Assembly: GCF_001375515.1 (NCBI RefSeq)
Contig: NZ_CTDX01000014.1
Location: 186,001-250,000 of the forward strand
Direction: 5' to 3'
Length of the DNA stretch: 64,000 nt
Origin: Bacillus kwashiorkori
GTDB lineage: Bacteria; Bacillota; Bacilli; Bacillales; Caldibacillaceae
A program made the position numbers and the translations under genes. This document shows positions 15,489 through 24,921 of this stretch, piece by piece. Position 1 is the stretch's first letter. The number at the start of each line of letters is the position of its first letter. The notes beneath the pieces are model-generated. The model worked only from the letters and a program-made list of their open reading frames with translations. It did no database searches and was not told the DNA's origin.

Positions 15489-17765
15489 ATGGCACATATA
15501 ATAGATGAAATCATTCTTAAAGGGCTTAAAGAAAATAATTTAAAAAATATCGATTTGCATTTGCCTAAAGGGAAAATTATCGTCTTTACTGGTGTCTCAG
15601 GTTCAGGTAAAAGTTCTGTTGTCTTTGATACGATAGCAACCGAGAGTAGACGACAAATGACATTGAACTATCCGGCCTATGTCAGAAATCAAATGCAAAG
15701 GTATGAAAGACCTAATGCTGACTTGATGCAAAACTTGAGCCCGGTCGTAGTAGTGGAACAAAGGTCAGTAGGCGGTAATTCACGCTCAACAGTGGGTACT
15801 TATATGGATATTGATCCGTTAATTAGACTATTATTTTCCCGAATAGGTAATCCACCGACTGGATCAGCAACCGATTTTTCCAGTCAAAGTTCTTATGGAA
15901 GGTGCCCACAATGTAGTGGATATGGGGAAGTAGTTGCACCTGATGTTAAAAAAATTATTGATTTTAACAAATCACTTCGGGAATATGCCGTCCAATTCAA
16001 ACCATTATCACCTTCAGGATGGCAAGGGAGATGGATGATGACAGGTGGATTATTTGATCCAGACTTGCCGATTAAAGATTACCCTACCGACAAACTTGAG
16101 TTACTATTATATGGTCCGCCAACTGGTGAGAAGGTGTTTGCCCCCTTTCATACAAAGAACGGACCTCAACCTCATGAGTGGGATGGATTATTACCGAGAT
16201 TTACTCGTCTTTATATTAATCGAGATATCTCAAGACTGAAAGAAGTGACTGAAGAAGATGTCTTTCAAGTATCCACCCGAGTCGAATGTACAACATGCCA
16301 AGGTTCAGGTTTGAATCCAGAAGTGTTACAATGTCGAATTAATGGATTGAATATTGCCGATTATCATCAATTAGAGCTTATCGAACTGCTTGAGGAGTTA
16401 AGAAACATAAATGACCCGTTAGGTGTGTCTATTGCTAAGCAAGCAATCCCATCTGTCAAACAACTAGTTGACATGGGTTTAGGCTATTTAAGCTTATCCA
16501 GAAAAATGAGTACATTATCCGGTGGTGAAGCTCAAAGGGTAAAAATTGCTCGTCATTTAGGGAGCAGCTTAAATAATATTACATATATTTTTGACGAACC
16601 GAGTGCAGGTCTTCATCCAAATGAAGTTAACATGTTAATCGCAATGCTAAAAAGTATAAAAGCAAGTCATAATACAGTAATTGTCATCGAACACGATCTT
16701 GCAGTAATAAAAGCGGCGGATGAAATAGTTGAAATGGGACCTGGTGCTGGTGTAAATGGCGGGGAGGTAATTTTTCAAGGGAAATTAGCTGAGATGAAAA
16801 ATACGCCGACTGCTACTGCACTATTCAATCAACTAGAAATAAATAAAAATCCGAGGAACTTTAAAGAATGTTTTACTATAACAAAGGCGAAGGTTAACAA
16901 TCTAAACGACGTAAGTGTTAATATTCCTCGTAAAGTCTTAGTCACCATATGTGGTGTCTCAGGTTCAGGAAAAAGCTCGTTGATGTTGGAAACATTTATG
17001 AAACAGCACCCGGAAACGATTGCGGTTGGTCAAAGTAGTATCGGCATTTCTGACCGTTCGACGATGGCTACTTATATAGGAATCATGGATGATATTCGTT
17101 CCCTTTTTTCAAAAGAGACGGGACAACCAGTTGGGTTATTTAGTTTCAACTCCATTGGCGCCTGTCCAGTTTGTAAAGGAAAGGGAGTCATTACACCTGA
17201 TGTAGCATTTGCCGACCCAGTAACCGTGCAATGTGAAGCATGTGGCGGAACGAGATACTCAGAAAAAGCATTAGCTTATCGATATGATGATAAAAGTATT
17301 GTTGATATATTGGAGTTAACAATAGATGAAGCAATTCTCTTTTTTACATTACCGAAGATGTTAAAAAGATTGGCAACGTTACAGGACGTAGGTTTAGGAT
17401 ATTTAACATTAGGCCAAACGACAAGTTCATTAAGTGGTGGGGAAGTTCAACGGTTGAAACTAGCAAGCTACTTACATAAAGAAGGACAAATATACTTGTT
17501 GGATGAACCATCTTTAGGTCTCCATAAAGAGGATACCGGTTTACTAATGAGCCTTTTTCAAAAATTTGTCAATCGGGGAAATTCGGTTATCATTATTGAA
17601 CATAATCTTGATTTTATCGTAGCAAGCGACTGGATTATTGAGTTGGGTCCAGGTGGAGGAAAACAAGGCGGGCAAGTTATTTTTGAAGGCACACCTGAAG
17701 CGATGTTAAACGCAAATACTTTAACGGCTGAATGGCTAAAGAACAGTGTTACGAGTAGTTTATAA
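15489..17765 (+). CDS. UvrA-like ABC protein, short paralogue
   Basis: A 758-residue soluble tandem ABC ATPase of the UvrA family. Each half has Walker A (TGVSGSGKSS near residue 35; CGVSGSGKSS near 500), a signature (LSGGEAQRVKIARHL; LSGGEVQRLKLASYL) and Walker B (IFDEPSAGLHP; LLDEPSLGLHK). Zinc-finger pairs CPQC...CTTC and CPVC...CEAC are present. It is about 180 residues shorter than canonical UvrA, lacking most of the UvrB-binding and insertion regions, like UvrA2/DrrC-type paralogues linked to drug tolerance. It is unlikely to be the repair UvrA, which sits with uvrB. ATG 15489 aligns with the family start; the frame is open to ATG 15429. Confidence 0.88.
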   Translation: MAHIIDEIILKGLKENNLKNIDLHLPKGKIIVFTGVSGSGKSSVVFDTIATESRRQMTLNYPAYVRNQMQRYERPNADLMQNLSPVVVVEQRSVGGNSRSTVGTYMDIDPLIRLLFSRIGNPPTGSATDFSSQSSYGRCPQCSGYGEVVAPDVKKIIDFNKSLREYAVQFKPLSPSGWQGRWMMTGGLFDPDLPIKDYPTDKLELLLYGPPTGEKVFAPFHTKNGPQPHEWDGLLPRFTRLYINRDISRLKEVTEEDVFQVSTRVECTTCQGSGLNPEVLQCRINGLNIADYHQLELIELLEELRNINDPLGVSIAKQAIPSVKQLVDMGLGYLSLSRKMSTLSGGEAQRVKIARHLGSSLNNITYIFDEPSAGLHPNEVNMLIAMLKSIKASHNTVIVIEHDLAVIKAADEIVEMGPGAGVNGGEVIFQGKLAEMKNTPTATALFNQLEINKNPRNFKECFTITKAKVNNLNDVSVNIPRKVLVTICGVSGSGKSSLMLETFMKQHPETIAVGQSSIGISDRSTMATYIGIMDDIRSLFSKETGQPVGLFSFNSIGACPVCKGKGVITPDVAFADPVTVQCEACGGTRYSEKALAYRYDDKSIVDILELTIDEAILFFTLPKMLKRLATLQDVGLGYLTLGQTTSSLSGGEVQRLKLASYLHKEGQIYLLDEPSLGLHKEDTGLLMSLFQKFVNRGNSVIIIEHNLDFIVASDWIIELGPGGGKQGGQVIFEGTPEAMLNANTLTAEWLKNSVTSSL

Positions 17766-17789
17766 CGATGGGAAAAATAATTCATAAGT

Positions 17790-17846
17790 AAATGACTGTT
17801 CTCTACTAAGTTAAATACTTAATTAGTGGAGGAAAGTCATTTTTTA
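17790..17846 (+). terminator. Terminator after the UvrA-like gene
   Basis: The arms aaatgact...ctctacta and tagtggag...agtcattt form an interrupted stem followed by a T-run. Confidence 0.7.
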
Positions 17847-18038
17847 TTATAAAAAATTTAAGAAAAATGGTCTATGTACCAGTGTGTGTTAATTCAGAAA
17901 TCGGTCACTTAAACCAGTTCTTAACGCCACAATTTACTGCCAAATTGAAACTCACATTAAATGCTTAATGGTTGAACCAATTACCTACAAGTAAAATAAA
18001 CTATAGGGAGCATTTGCAATAGCTATGGAGATGATCTT

Positions 18039-19337
18039 ATGTCGTTTCATCGAAAAGATACGAAAATTTATCGGGGACAGATAGCATATACACCAGAACT
18101 TGGAAAATTGACAACTATCAAAAATGGTTATATCGTGGTGGAGTCCTCGAAAGTTAAAGGGGTTTATCCAACATTACCAAAGGAATATGAATACACACCT
18201 GTGGAGGATTATGGAAACAAGTTAATTATTCCTGGATTTGTTGACTTGCATTCCCATGCTTCTCAAGTCGCGAACAGGGGAATTGGCCTCGACCGAGAAT
18301 TGTTAGACTGGCTGTTGGTCTATACATTTAAAGAAGAGGCGAAGTTTTCAGATTTGTGTTATGCAGAAAAGGCCTATAGCGAGTATATAAAGCTTCTTAT
18401 CAAAAATGGGACAACGCGTGCAGCTTTGCTTGGTACGATATATCGGGAGTCTACAGAGTTATTAATGGATATTGCAAATGGCTATGGATTGGGAGCAGTT
18501 GTTGGCAAGGTCAATATGGATAGAGAAGCACCAGAATACTATATTGAAAATACGGACCAGTCGATAATAGAAACAGAAAGATTTATTCACAATACTATAT
18601 GGAAATATCCGTTAGTGAAACCAATTATTACACCAAGATTTGTTCCTGCAACTACTCCAAAGTTAATGTGGGCACTTGCACAGCTTGCCGACTATTATCG
18701 GCTTCCAGTTCAATCCCATTTATCGGAAGACAAAGAAGAACTTGAGTACGTGAAACGACTTCATCCTGAATTTAAAAATTATGTGAGTATTTACAATTAT
18801 TTTGGTTTATTCGGGCAACAACCAACCATTATGGCACACTGCGTATATTTGTCGGATGAGGAAATTGCGTTGATGGCTAGAAAAGGTGTATATGTAGCTC
18901 ATTGTCCCGTTGCTAACTTCAACCTCTCTGGAAGCGTGGCCCCAATACGAAAATTTCTCCTAGCAGGTATAAATGTAGGCCTAGGAACAGATGTCGGAGC
19001 AGGCCATGCGGTTTCCATTAAAGATGTCATATGGCAAGCAATCCAAGCATCGAAAGTATATGAGTTACAGACAAATCATCAATACAAAGCTCTTACAACA
19101 GCTGAAGCCTTTTATTTAGCAACGAAAGGCGGGGGAAGCTTTTTCGGTAAGGTTGGCAGTTTGGAAGCAGGATATGATTTTGATGCACTGGTGATTGATG
19201 ATTCAAATATTTTGACTATTCATCCTCGGACTATTTCTGAACGATTAGAGCGGTTTATTTATCTTGGTGATGATCGGAATATTATTCAAAGATTCATTGC
19301 TGGAAGAAAGGTGAATCCGCTTACGTTATCCGTGTGA
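18039..19337 (+). CDS. guaD: Guanine deaminase (amidohydrolase family)
   Basis: A 432-residue metal-dependent deaminase converting guanine to xanthine. Metal and active-site motifs are in order: PGFVDLHSHASQ (about 67-78), the substrate segment GIGLDRELLDWLLVYTFKEE, HLSED (about 225), MAHCVYLSDEE (about 268), AHCPVANFNLSGS and GLGTDVGAG with the catalytic Asp. The length matches bacterial GuaD of the amidohydrolase type. It is monocistronic, with a GGAG-type site before ATG 18039. A different, cytidine-deaminase-fold purine deaminase is encoded at 31058, so two unrelated deaminase folds are present here. No purine riboswitch is visible upstream. Confidence 0.88.
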   Translation: MSFHRKDTKIYRGQIAYTPELGKLTTIKNGYIVVESSKVKGVYPTLPKEYEYTPVEDYGNKLIIPGFVDLHSHASQVANRGIGLDRELLDWLLVYTFKEEAKFSDLCYAEKAYSEYIKLLIKNGTTRAALLGTIYRESTELLMDIANGYGLGAVVGKVNMDREAPEYYIENTDQSIIETERFIHNTIWKYPLVKPIITPRFVPATTPKLMWALAQLADYYRLPVQSHLSEDKEELEYVKRLHPEFKNYVSIYNYFGLFGQQPTIMAHCVYLSDEEIALMARKGVYVAHCPVANFNLSGSVAPIRKFLLAGINVGLGTDVGAGHAVSIKDVIWQAIQASKVYELQTNHQYKALTTAEAFYLATKGGGSFFGKVGSLEAGYDFDALVIDDSNILTIHPRTISERLERFIYLGDDRNIIQRFIAGRKVNPLTLSV

Positions 19338-19663
19338 ACGGGGATAGAATATCCGTGTCCATCGTCGCAAGGTAAGGAAAAATGAAATAGAAATAGTTAC
19401 AAATAAACAACGGTAATTCCATCTCATTTTGTACCTGTTTTCTAAAGGTTTGCTTTTTTTATAACATGGAAACTAGCCATTGTGCGAAGAGAAAGTATAT
19501 GAAAATAGTTATTTATTTTTATGTGAGGTTATGTAGTGGCACTCTGATCAGGGTGTCATTTTTTGTAGTAACTTTTTCTCCATATATTTAATGGAATACT
19601 AATAACCGAAACATACACTGAAGTCATTATATGGTAAAATTGAAATGAGAGGGGGCGTTTGAG
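19338..19663. other. Intergenic region with terminator
   Basis: A hairpin at 19537-19565 (tggcactct / agggtgtca, with wobbles) followed by TTTTTTG ends upstream transcription. The rest is AT-rich and presumably holds the promoter of the next gene. Confidence 0.5.
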
Positions 19664-21319
19664 ATGGGATTATTAAATTCAATTATCATCTTCATTCTAG
19701 GTATTTTTTTAGTTTTCTTTCTAGCAATAATCATTTATTTTTTTATGTTATACCGTAAATTGTATAAAACAGATATTAAACAAGAACAACATGCGATTAG
19801 AAGGAACTACCCTGTCATTAGTCGAGTCCGGTATTTTATGGAACAAATTGCGCCGGAGATAAAGCAATATATCATTGATGATGATCATGGGGGCAAACCT
19901 TTTTCTCGGATTGAATTTCAACAAATCGTAAGAATGGCGAAATATGGGAAAAACATCATTTCATTTGGTAGTAAAAGGGATTTTGATACACCTAATCAAT
20001 TCTATATAAGAAATGCCTTTTTTCCAAAACAGTTAACTGAATTGAAAGCGGATAACACTACTTTGTTACAAACAAAAGTCTATGTCGATGAGCCTTCTAA
20101 AGAGGACTTTAGAAAATCTCAGTATCGGGAGTTGTTTTTTCCGAAAAAAGAGCAATTGGTAGACACTGAAGTAAAACCTTGGCTATACAATGAGAAAGAT
20201 GCCATTGTTATCGGTGACAAAACATGCCGTTATCCCTTTCATTTGAAAAGTCCCATTGGTATGTCTGGGATGTCTTATGGGGCATTAGGAGAACATGCGA
20301 TTGAAGCTCTAGGAATTGGGTTAAAGGAAGCAAAAGCGTTTATGAATACAGGGGAGGGAGGCGTTTCCCCGTTCCACTTAAATACTGGCGTTGACTTGAT
20401 AGCGCAAATTGGTCCAGCTAAATTTGGTTTTCGAAATCCAGATGGAACATTTTCTTGGGAGGAACTACGAAGAAAGGCTGAGCTACCTCAATTAAAAGCG
20501 TTTGAATTAAAACTAGGTCAAGGGGCGAAAATTCGTGGTGGCCATTTAGAAGGTTCGAAAGTGACTCCGTTAATTGCGGGGATTCGTGGTGTCGAACCGT
20601 GGCAAACGATTAATTCTGCGAACCGTTTTGAGGAGTTTCATGACTTTGACACGATGTTTAATTTTATTGAAAAGATTCGGGCGGTCTCAGGCAAGCCAGT
20701 TGGGATAAAAATGGTTATCGGCAGTTCAGAAACGTTTGAGGAATTTGTACAGTATATGGCTTTCAACCGGCGATTCCCTGACTACATTGCCATTGATGGA
20801 GGAGAAGGTGGAACGGGAGCTACTTACCAAGCGATGGCCGATTCTGTCGGTTTGCCAATTAAACCAGCATTGATGATTGTTCACGATTTACTAGTAAAAT
20901 ATCAAATCCGTCAAAATGTAAAAATTTTCGCCAGTGGGAAACTTAGTTCACCAGATAAAGTCGCAATTGCATTAGCAATGGGTGCTGATGTTGTCGTTAT
21001 TGCAAGGGGATTCATGATTTCAGCTGGATGTATTAGTGCAGGAGTTTGTGCCTCTGGTAACTGTCCTGTTGGTGTTGCAACGACAAATCCTGAATTACAA
21101 AAAGCGCTAGTTGTTGGAGAAAAACGATATCGTGTTGCTAATTATGTAACAACGATGCGGGAAGAATTATTTGCTTTAGCAGCTTCTGCCGGTTTAACAT
21201 CGCCGAGACAATTTGAAAGAAAGCATGTTGTTTATGTAGACAACAATTTCCAGGCTGTTAATTTAGAAGAATTAACTAAAAAGAACTATGAGAAACAAAA
21301 TGTTTTTATTTCATCTTAG
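19664..21319 (+). CDS. FMN-binding glutamate synthase family protein (YerD-like)
   Basis: A 551-residue membrane-tethered protein. Residues about 5-27 form one hydrophobic anchor. The rest resembles the FMN/Fe-S synthase domain of GltB: GMSGMSYGALGEHAIEALG, the GEGG loop (NTGEGGVSPFHL), PGxGAKIRGGHLEG-like AKIRGGHLEGSK, IAIDGGEGGTGATY and a Cys cluster (SAGCISAGVCASGNCPVG). It lacks the amidotransferase domain, so it is not a full glutamate synthase; stand-alone YerD-type proteins have no settled function. ATG 19664 follows GAGAGGGGG. It stands alone. Confidence 0.85.
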   Translation: MGLLNSIIIFILGIFLVFFLAIIIYFFMLYRKLYKTDIKQEQHAIRRNYPVISRVRYFMEQIAPEIKQYIIDDDHGGKPFSRIEFQQIVRMAKYGKNIISFGSKRDFDTPNQFYIRNAFFPKQLTELKADNTTLLQTKVYVDEPSKEDFRKSQYRELFFPKKEQLVDTEVKPWLYNEKDAIVIGDKTCRYPFHLKSPIGMSGMSYGALGEHAIEALGIGLKEAKAFMNTGEGGVSPFHLNTGVDLIAQIGPAKFGFRNPDGTFSWEELRRKAELPQLKAFELKLGQGAKIRGGHLEGSKVTPLIAGIRGVEPWQTINSANRFEEFHDFDTMFNFIEKIRAVSGKPVGIKMVIGSSETFEEFVQYMAFNRRFPDYIAIDGGEGGTGATYQAMADSVGLPIKPALMIVHDLLVKYQIRQNVKIFASGKLSSPDKVAIALAMGADVVVIARGFMISAGCISAGVCASGNCPVGVATTNPELQKALVVGEKRYRVANYVTTMREELFALAASAGLTSPRQFERKHVVYVDNNFQAVNLEELTKKNYEKQNVFISS

Positions 21320-21390
21320 AATGTAGAATGGAATAAGCGACCGTTCCATCTGTAGGTGATATGGAAGGCATCGCAATGCGTGTTTTGTAC

Positions 21391-21435
21391 TTGTAGGGCA
21401 ATTGTAAGAAAGCATCTACAATTGCCCCTTACAAG
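21391..21435. terminator. Long inverted repeat, probable terminator
   Basis: The 11-nt arms gggcaattgta (21396-21406) and tacaattgccc (21417-21427) are exact complements, and the flanks extend the stem with interruptions (cttgtag / cttacaag). It lies between convergent genes. No strong T-run is seen on either side. Confidence 0.5.
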
Positions 21436-21543
21436 CATGGGAAAAGACTGTTGTTGAACACTATACAGAGAATAACGTTTTAAGCGGATGGAAAATGATA
21501 ACAACTCGAAGTTACGTAATCCATTTTTTTGCAATCAATGAAC

Positions 21544-22074
21544 TTATGATTGTTTTTTAATTACTTCCCGCTTATTGATTTGGTTGTTGTCTTTTAGTTG
21601 GCTTATTGCTTCCTTTACTTCTGCCAAAACGGATGGAGGGAGGTTAAGTTTTTGCAACTGATTGATTGCTTTTTCTTTAGAGATTGTACCAGCAATGACT
21701 TGCTGAACCACTTCTCTTATCTTTTCTTTCGCATTATCTTCAATGTTTTTAAATGTGTCTGTTTTTTTCTCCTTTGCAGGCAGCGCAATTCTTTGCTTCC
21801 TAAGTTCTAATGATTCTTCCTTTGTAAGCTTTAGTGACTTTGCTTGTGTTGTAATGGAATCTAGTGTTTCTTTTTTTTCTAAGTCTATATTCGAAGTGAC
21901 ATCTGTTTTATCTAACTTATTAACGAATTCTTGCATTGAATAATCATTTTCTAATGACATCTTTGACATACTTTCCTTACTATTCATAGCAATGGCCGTT
22001 GCTCCTGTTGCGCTAGCAATTCCGATTGATAAAATGCCTATTAATAATTTTTTCCTTCGTTTAAAGTTTCCCAT
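21544..22074 (-). CDS. Exported protein, unknown function
   Basis: A 176-residue protein with an N-terminal signal (NFKRRKK, then a hydrophobic stretch to about residue 29 ending ATAIA). The mature part is Lys/Glu-rich and helical, with a segment VVQQVIAGTISKEKAINQLQ (about 120-139) that resembles a short helical-hairpin domain. There is no anchor motif. ATG 22074 follows AGGAGG. It belongs with the small exported helical proteins elsewhere in the window in style, but no sequence relation is clear. Confidence 0.65.
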   Translation of the reverse strand: MGNFKRRKKLLIGILSIGIASATGATAIAMNSKESMSKMSLENDYSMQEFVNKLDKTDVTSNIDLEKKETLDSITTQAKSLKLTKEESLELRKQRIALPAKEKKTDTFKNIEDNAKEKIREVVQQVIAGTISKEKAINQLQKLNLPPSVLAEVKEAISQLKDNNQINKREVIKKQS

Positions 22075-22354
22075 TGTATCCTCCTCCTAAAGTATTAAAA
22101 AAGTTGGTGAAGTTTGCTAAGGATAAAGCAATTTTTATTAGTTAAAAAGAACTAATACTAGAATTTGTTGCTGTATATGTTCTTAATAAAGAACCTATGG
22201 ATAATTTTAACGGATATAATGATAAAATACAACTCTTCCTTACTATTTTATTTTTTATCATGGCAAAAATGAAAAAGCATGGCTTTTATGTAGATTAAGA
22301 ATTGTATTTTCGTAGCTCAACATATAGTCCATGCTTTATACAATGGTTAAGCTT

Positions 22355-22675
22355 TTAGTCAGCTTCTATCGTTATCCATGTTTGTGACCAATTTTCAATC
22401 GCTTTTAATACAGGTTCTAACGACTTACCTTTATCTGTTAAAGAGTATTCAATGATGACAGGTGTTTCTGGTATCACTTCTCGTTTAACTAATCCAAATT
22501 GTTCCAATTCCTTTAGCCGATCAGATAAAACCTTTCCACTTATGCCGATTGCAGATTGTATTTCACTAAACCTTTGAGGTTCAGATAATAATTGATATAT
22601 AACTAATGCAGTCCATCTTTGACTTAATAATGATATTGCTTTTTCGAATTTCGGACAAATTGCTGACTGTTTCAT
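22355..22675 (-). CDS. catR: MarR/DUF24 (HxlR) family repressor, CatR-like
   Basis: A 106-residue winged-helix regulator: AISLLSQRWTALVIYQLLSE, then SGKVLSDRLKELEQFGLVKR and the wing VIIEYSLTDKG. The conserved N-terminal cysteine of redox-sensing DUF24 regulators is present (C7 in SAICPKFE), so quinones or electrophiles probably inactivate it by thiol modification. It is divergent from a catechol-2,3-dioxygenase gene, and the spacer contains TTAC-N5-GTAA, the operator pattern described for B. subtilis CatR at catDE. By that analogy it represses the dioxygenase until catechols or quinones appear. Confidence 0.85.
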   Translation of the reverse strand: MKQSAICPKFEKAISLLSQRWTALVIYQLLSEPQRFSEIQSAIGISGKVLSDRLKELEQFGLVKREVIPETPVIIEYSLTDKGKSLEPVLKAIENWSQTWITIEAD

Positions 22676-22745
22676 TTCCCTACACCTCTCTTGTAGATAA
22701 TTGTACCAAAAAGTGTATGGAAATTACAAAAGAAAATCAAATTAC

Positions 22746-22792
22746 TTGACGAAAACTTGTTATATTATTAAACTTAGTTACATAAAGTAACT
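22746..22792 (+). promoter_or_regulatory. catE promoter with CatR-type operator
   Basis: TTGACG (22746-22751) and a weak TAAACT (22769-22774) are 17 nt apart. Directly downstream, agttacataaagtaact (22776-22792) is a perfect 6-bp inverted repeat containing TTAC-N5-GTAA. Binding there would block transcription of the dioxygenase. Confidence 0.65.
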
Positions 22793-22823
22793 TAAAGTAC
22801 AGCAAAATTAGGAGTGAAAATAA

Positions 22824-23675
22824 ATGAATTTCCATAAGAAACCAACTACGTTTATTGGACATGTAAAAATTAAAGTTTTCAATCTCAAGCGCGCGGTAGA
22901 CTTTTACACAGAAGTGCTTGGTTTTCATATTTTAAACGAAAATAATAGGTTAGTGGAGTTAACGGTGGATGGGAAAACGAGTTTTTTAACTTTGGAACAA
23001 CCAGAAAATGTCATAGGTAAACAAAATAGAACGACAGGTTTGTATCATTTTGCTATTTTATTACCAACACAAACAGACTTAGCCAATATTGTCGTCCATT
23101 TAGTTGAAAAAGGAATTCGCTTCGGTTCATCAGACCACCTCGTTAGTGAAGCTTTATATTTATACGATCCAGATGGAAATCAAATTGAAATCTATCGTGA
23201 TCGAGTGCCAGATCAGTGGAATTGGAACGAAGAGGAAGTAGCAATGACGGTCGATCCTTTACAATTTGAAAATTTATTGAAACAGGCAACACCAAATAAT
23301 CCTTGGAGGAAAATGCCAGCTGATACAGTGTTAGGACATATTCATTTACACGTTTCGGAATTAAAAAGAACAGAAGAATTTTATGTTAAAGGGCTAGGGA
23401 TGGATGTTGTCAATCGATTTGGTGACCAGGCATTGTTTTTGTCTTATGGTAAATATCATCACCATCTCGGAGTTAATACGTGGAATGGTGTTGGGGCACC
23501 TGCACCAGCAAAAAATAGTGTTGGACTAGAATCTTTTACCATTATCTTTGATAACGAAACTGTTTTGCGACAAGCGGTAAGTAACTTGGAGCAGATTGGA
23601 GCGGCGGTGACGGAAAGAAATAATCGCTTTTTCACCTTTGATCCGTCAGGCAATCAGATTGAGTTAGCCATTTAA
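22824..23675 (+). CDS. catE: Catechol-2,3-dioxygenase, CatE-like
   Basis: A 283-residue extradiol dioxygenase made of two VOC modules (about 8-125 and 165-283). The expected iron ligands are visible: H13 in FIGHVKIKV-type strand or H172 in LGHIHLHVSELK, H217/H218 in GKYHHHLGVNTW, and E279 near FDPSGNQIELAI. It opens catechols at the ring and in B. subtilis is needed against catechol stress. ATG 22824 follows TAGGAG. The divergent CatR-like gene and the operator in between make the assignment stronger than for most VOC proteins. No CatD-type oxidoreductase gene accompanies it. Confidence 0.85.
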   Translation: MNFHKKPTTFIGHVKIKVFNLKRAVDFYTEVLGFHILNENNRLVELTVDGKTSFLTLEQPENVIGKQNRTTGLYHFAILLPTQTDLANIVVHLVEKGIRFGSSDHLVSEALYLYDPDGNQIEIYRDRVPDQWNWNEEEVAMTVDPLQFENLLKQATPNNPWRKMPADTVLGHIHLHVSELKRTEEFYVKGLGMDVVNRFGDQALFLSYGKYHHHLGVNTWNGVGAPAPAKNSVGLESFTIIFDNETVLRQAVSNLEQIGAAVTERNNRFFTFDPSGNQIELAI

Positions 23676-23764
23676 CTAGTCATGATTGAATGTTGATGTC
23701 GTTTGATAAAATGTAAGGAAAAAGCTCGATAAGAGTAAGGAAGAATTTTTTTAAAAATTAACAA

Positions 23765-23815
23765 CCCCCACCTCCTAACTTTAGGAAAAGTCGAATAGGG
23801 TAGGTGGGGGAATTT
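23765..23815. terminator. Bidirectional terminator between catE and pdxK
   Basis: A perfect 9-bp G+C-rich stem (cccccacct at 23765 / aggtggggg at 23802) with a T-rich tail on the plus strand and A-rich lead for the minus strand. Confidence 0.8.
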
Positions 23816-23856
23816 TATCCTACTTCTGATTAGGTAGTATTGAAAACCACTTCTTT

Positions 23857-24687
23857 CTAATCTTTATGCACTTTTATTCGATAGGCTGGCCCATATTTCC
23901 GTTCTGCGGCGTGATAAGTCGGTCCAACGGTTTCCGTATAGGAAAAGCCGTATTGAATAGCCGTCGTAATATAATTTTTTGCATGAAAGACCGAATCTTG
24001 AACAGATTTTCCCTTTGTTAAATTGGCCACAATTGCAGCAGAATAGGAACAGCCTGCTCCACTCGTATTTACCGTGTTAATTCTTGGTGCTTCGTAGGTG
24101 ATGAGTTCATTCCCATCGTATAATACATCAATAGCAGGACCTTCAAGCCTGCCTCCTTTCACTAACACGCTTTTTGCCCCGAGTTCGTATAAATCGATGG
24201 CTGCTTGCTTTAATGCTTCCTCTGAATTAATTTCCCTATCTCCTAAAAGGACAGAAGCTTCTGGTATATTTGGGGTGATAATGGTTGCTAAAGGAATTAG
24301 CTTTGTTTGTAATGCAAGAATAGCATCGTCTTGTAAAAGTTTGGAATTCATTTTGCCTATCATTACTGGGTCGACTACGATGTTTTCTATTTTTGCTTGT
24401 TGAAGTAATGAAGCAACAACATCTATTATTTCCTTGGAAAATAGCATCCCAGTCTTTATTCCGTCAATACCCACTTGGTTCATTGCAGTGGCAAATTGTG
24501 CTTCTATCGCCTCGATGTTGAGTGCATGCACATTTTTATTTGTTCGCGGATGACGTCCAACAATCGCAGTAATAACGCTCATCCCATATACATCTGATTC
24601 CTGAAATGTCTTTAAATCAGCCTGTATTCCCGCACTTCCCCCAGCGGAGGAACCGGCTATCGTCATTACTCGCTTTGGATAATTCAT
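23857..24687 (-). CDS. pdxK: Pyridoxine/hydroxymethylpyrimidine kinase (PdxK/ThiD family)
   Basis: A 276-residue ribokinase-fold kinase. Motifs are MTIAGSSAGGSAGIQADLKT (N-terminus), GIKTGMLFS, VVDPVMIGK, TPNIPEA, VLVKGGRLEG and NTSGAGCSYSAA with the anion-hole GAGC. The HPRTNKNVHAL loop resembles Bacillus PdxK, a ThiD paralogue that phosphorylates pyridoxine, pyridoxal and pyridoxamine, more than ThiD itself. The start at 24687 follows AAAGAGG; the frame is open 16 codons further without a site. Isolated from thiamine genes, which supports the vitamin B6 salvage role. Confidence 0.85.
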   Translation of the reverse strand: MNYPKRVMTIAGSSAGGSAGIQADLKTFQESDVYGMSVITAIVGRHPRTNKNVHALNIEAIEAQFATAMNQVGIDGIKTGMLFSKEIIDVVASLLQQAKIENIVVDPVMIGKMNSKLLQDDAILALQTKLIPLATIITPNIPEASVLLGDREINSEEALKQAAIDLYELGAKSVLVKGGRLEGPAIDVLYDGNELITYEAPRINTVNTSGAGCSYSAAIVANLTKGKSVQDSVFHAKNYITTAIQYGFSYTETVGPTYHAAERKYGPAYRIKVHKD

Positions 24688-24921
24688 TACGAAAACCTCT
24701 TTCTTTTTTTTAGCATATTTTTTACTAGTTTCCATAGTACATTGGTGGAAAAATTCGTCATAATTGAGATTTATTTATTTGATTATGTGGAATTGACAGA
24801 AAAAAATTGCGATAATAAAGTTATAGAAAAGTAATAGCGGGTTCATTACTTTTGCCTTTAAAAACTAGTGTTGACTAGTTGCTGTGCTTTCATATTAACA
24901 TATTTAAGGGAGGAAGTCGGA

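Noticed and set aside
17848-18038. Purine riboswitch ahead of guanine deaminase
   Set aside because: No conserved purine-aptamer core sequences are visible in the leader.
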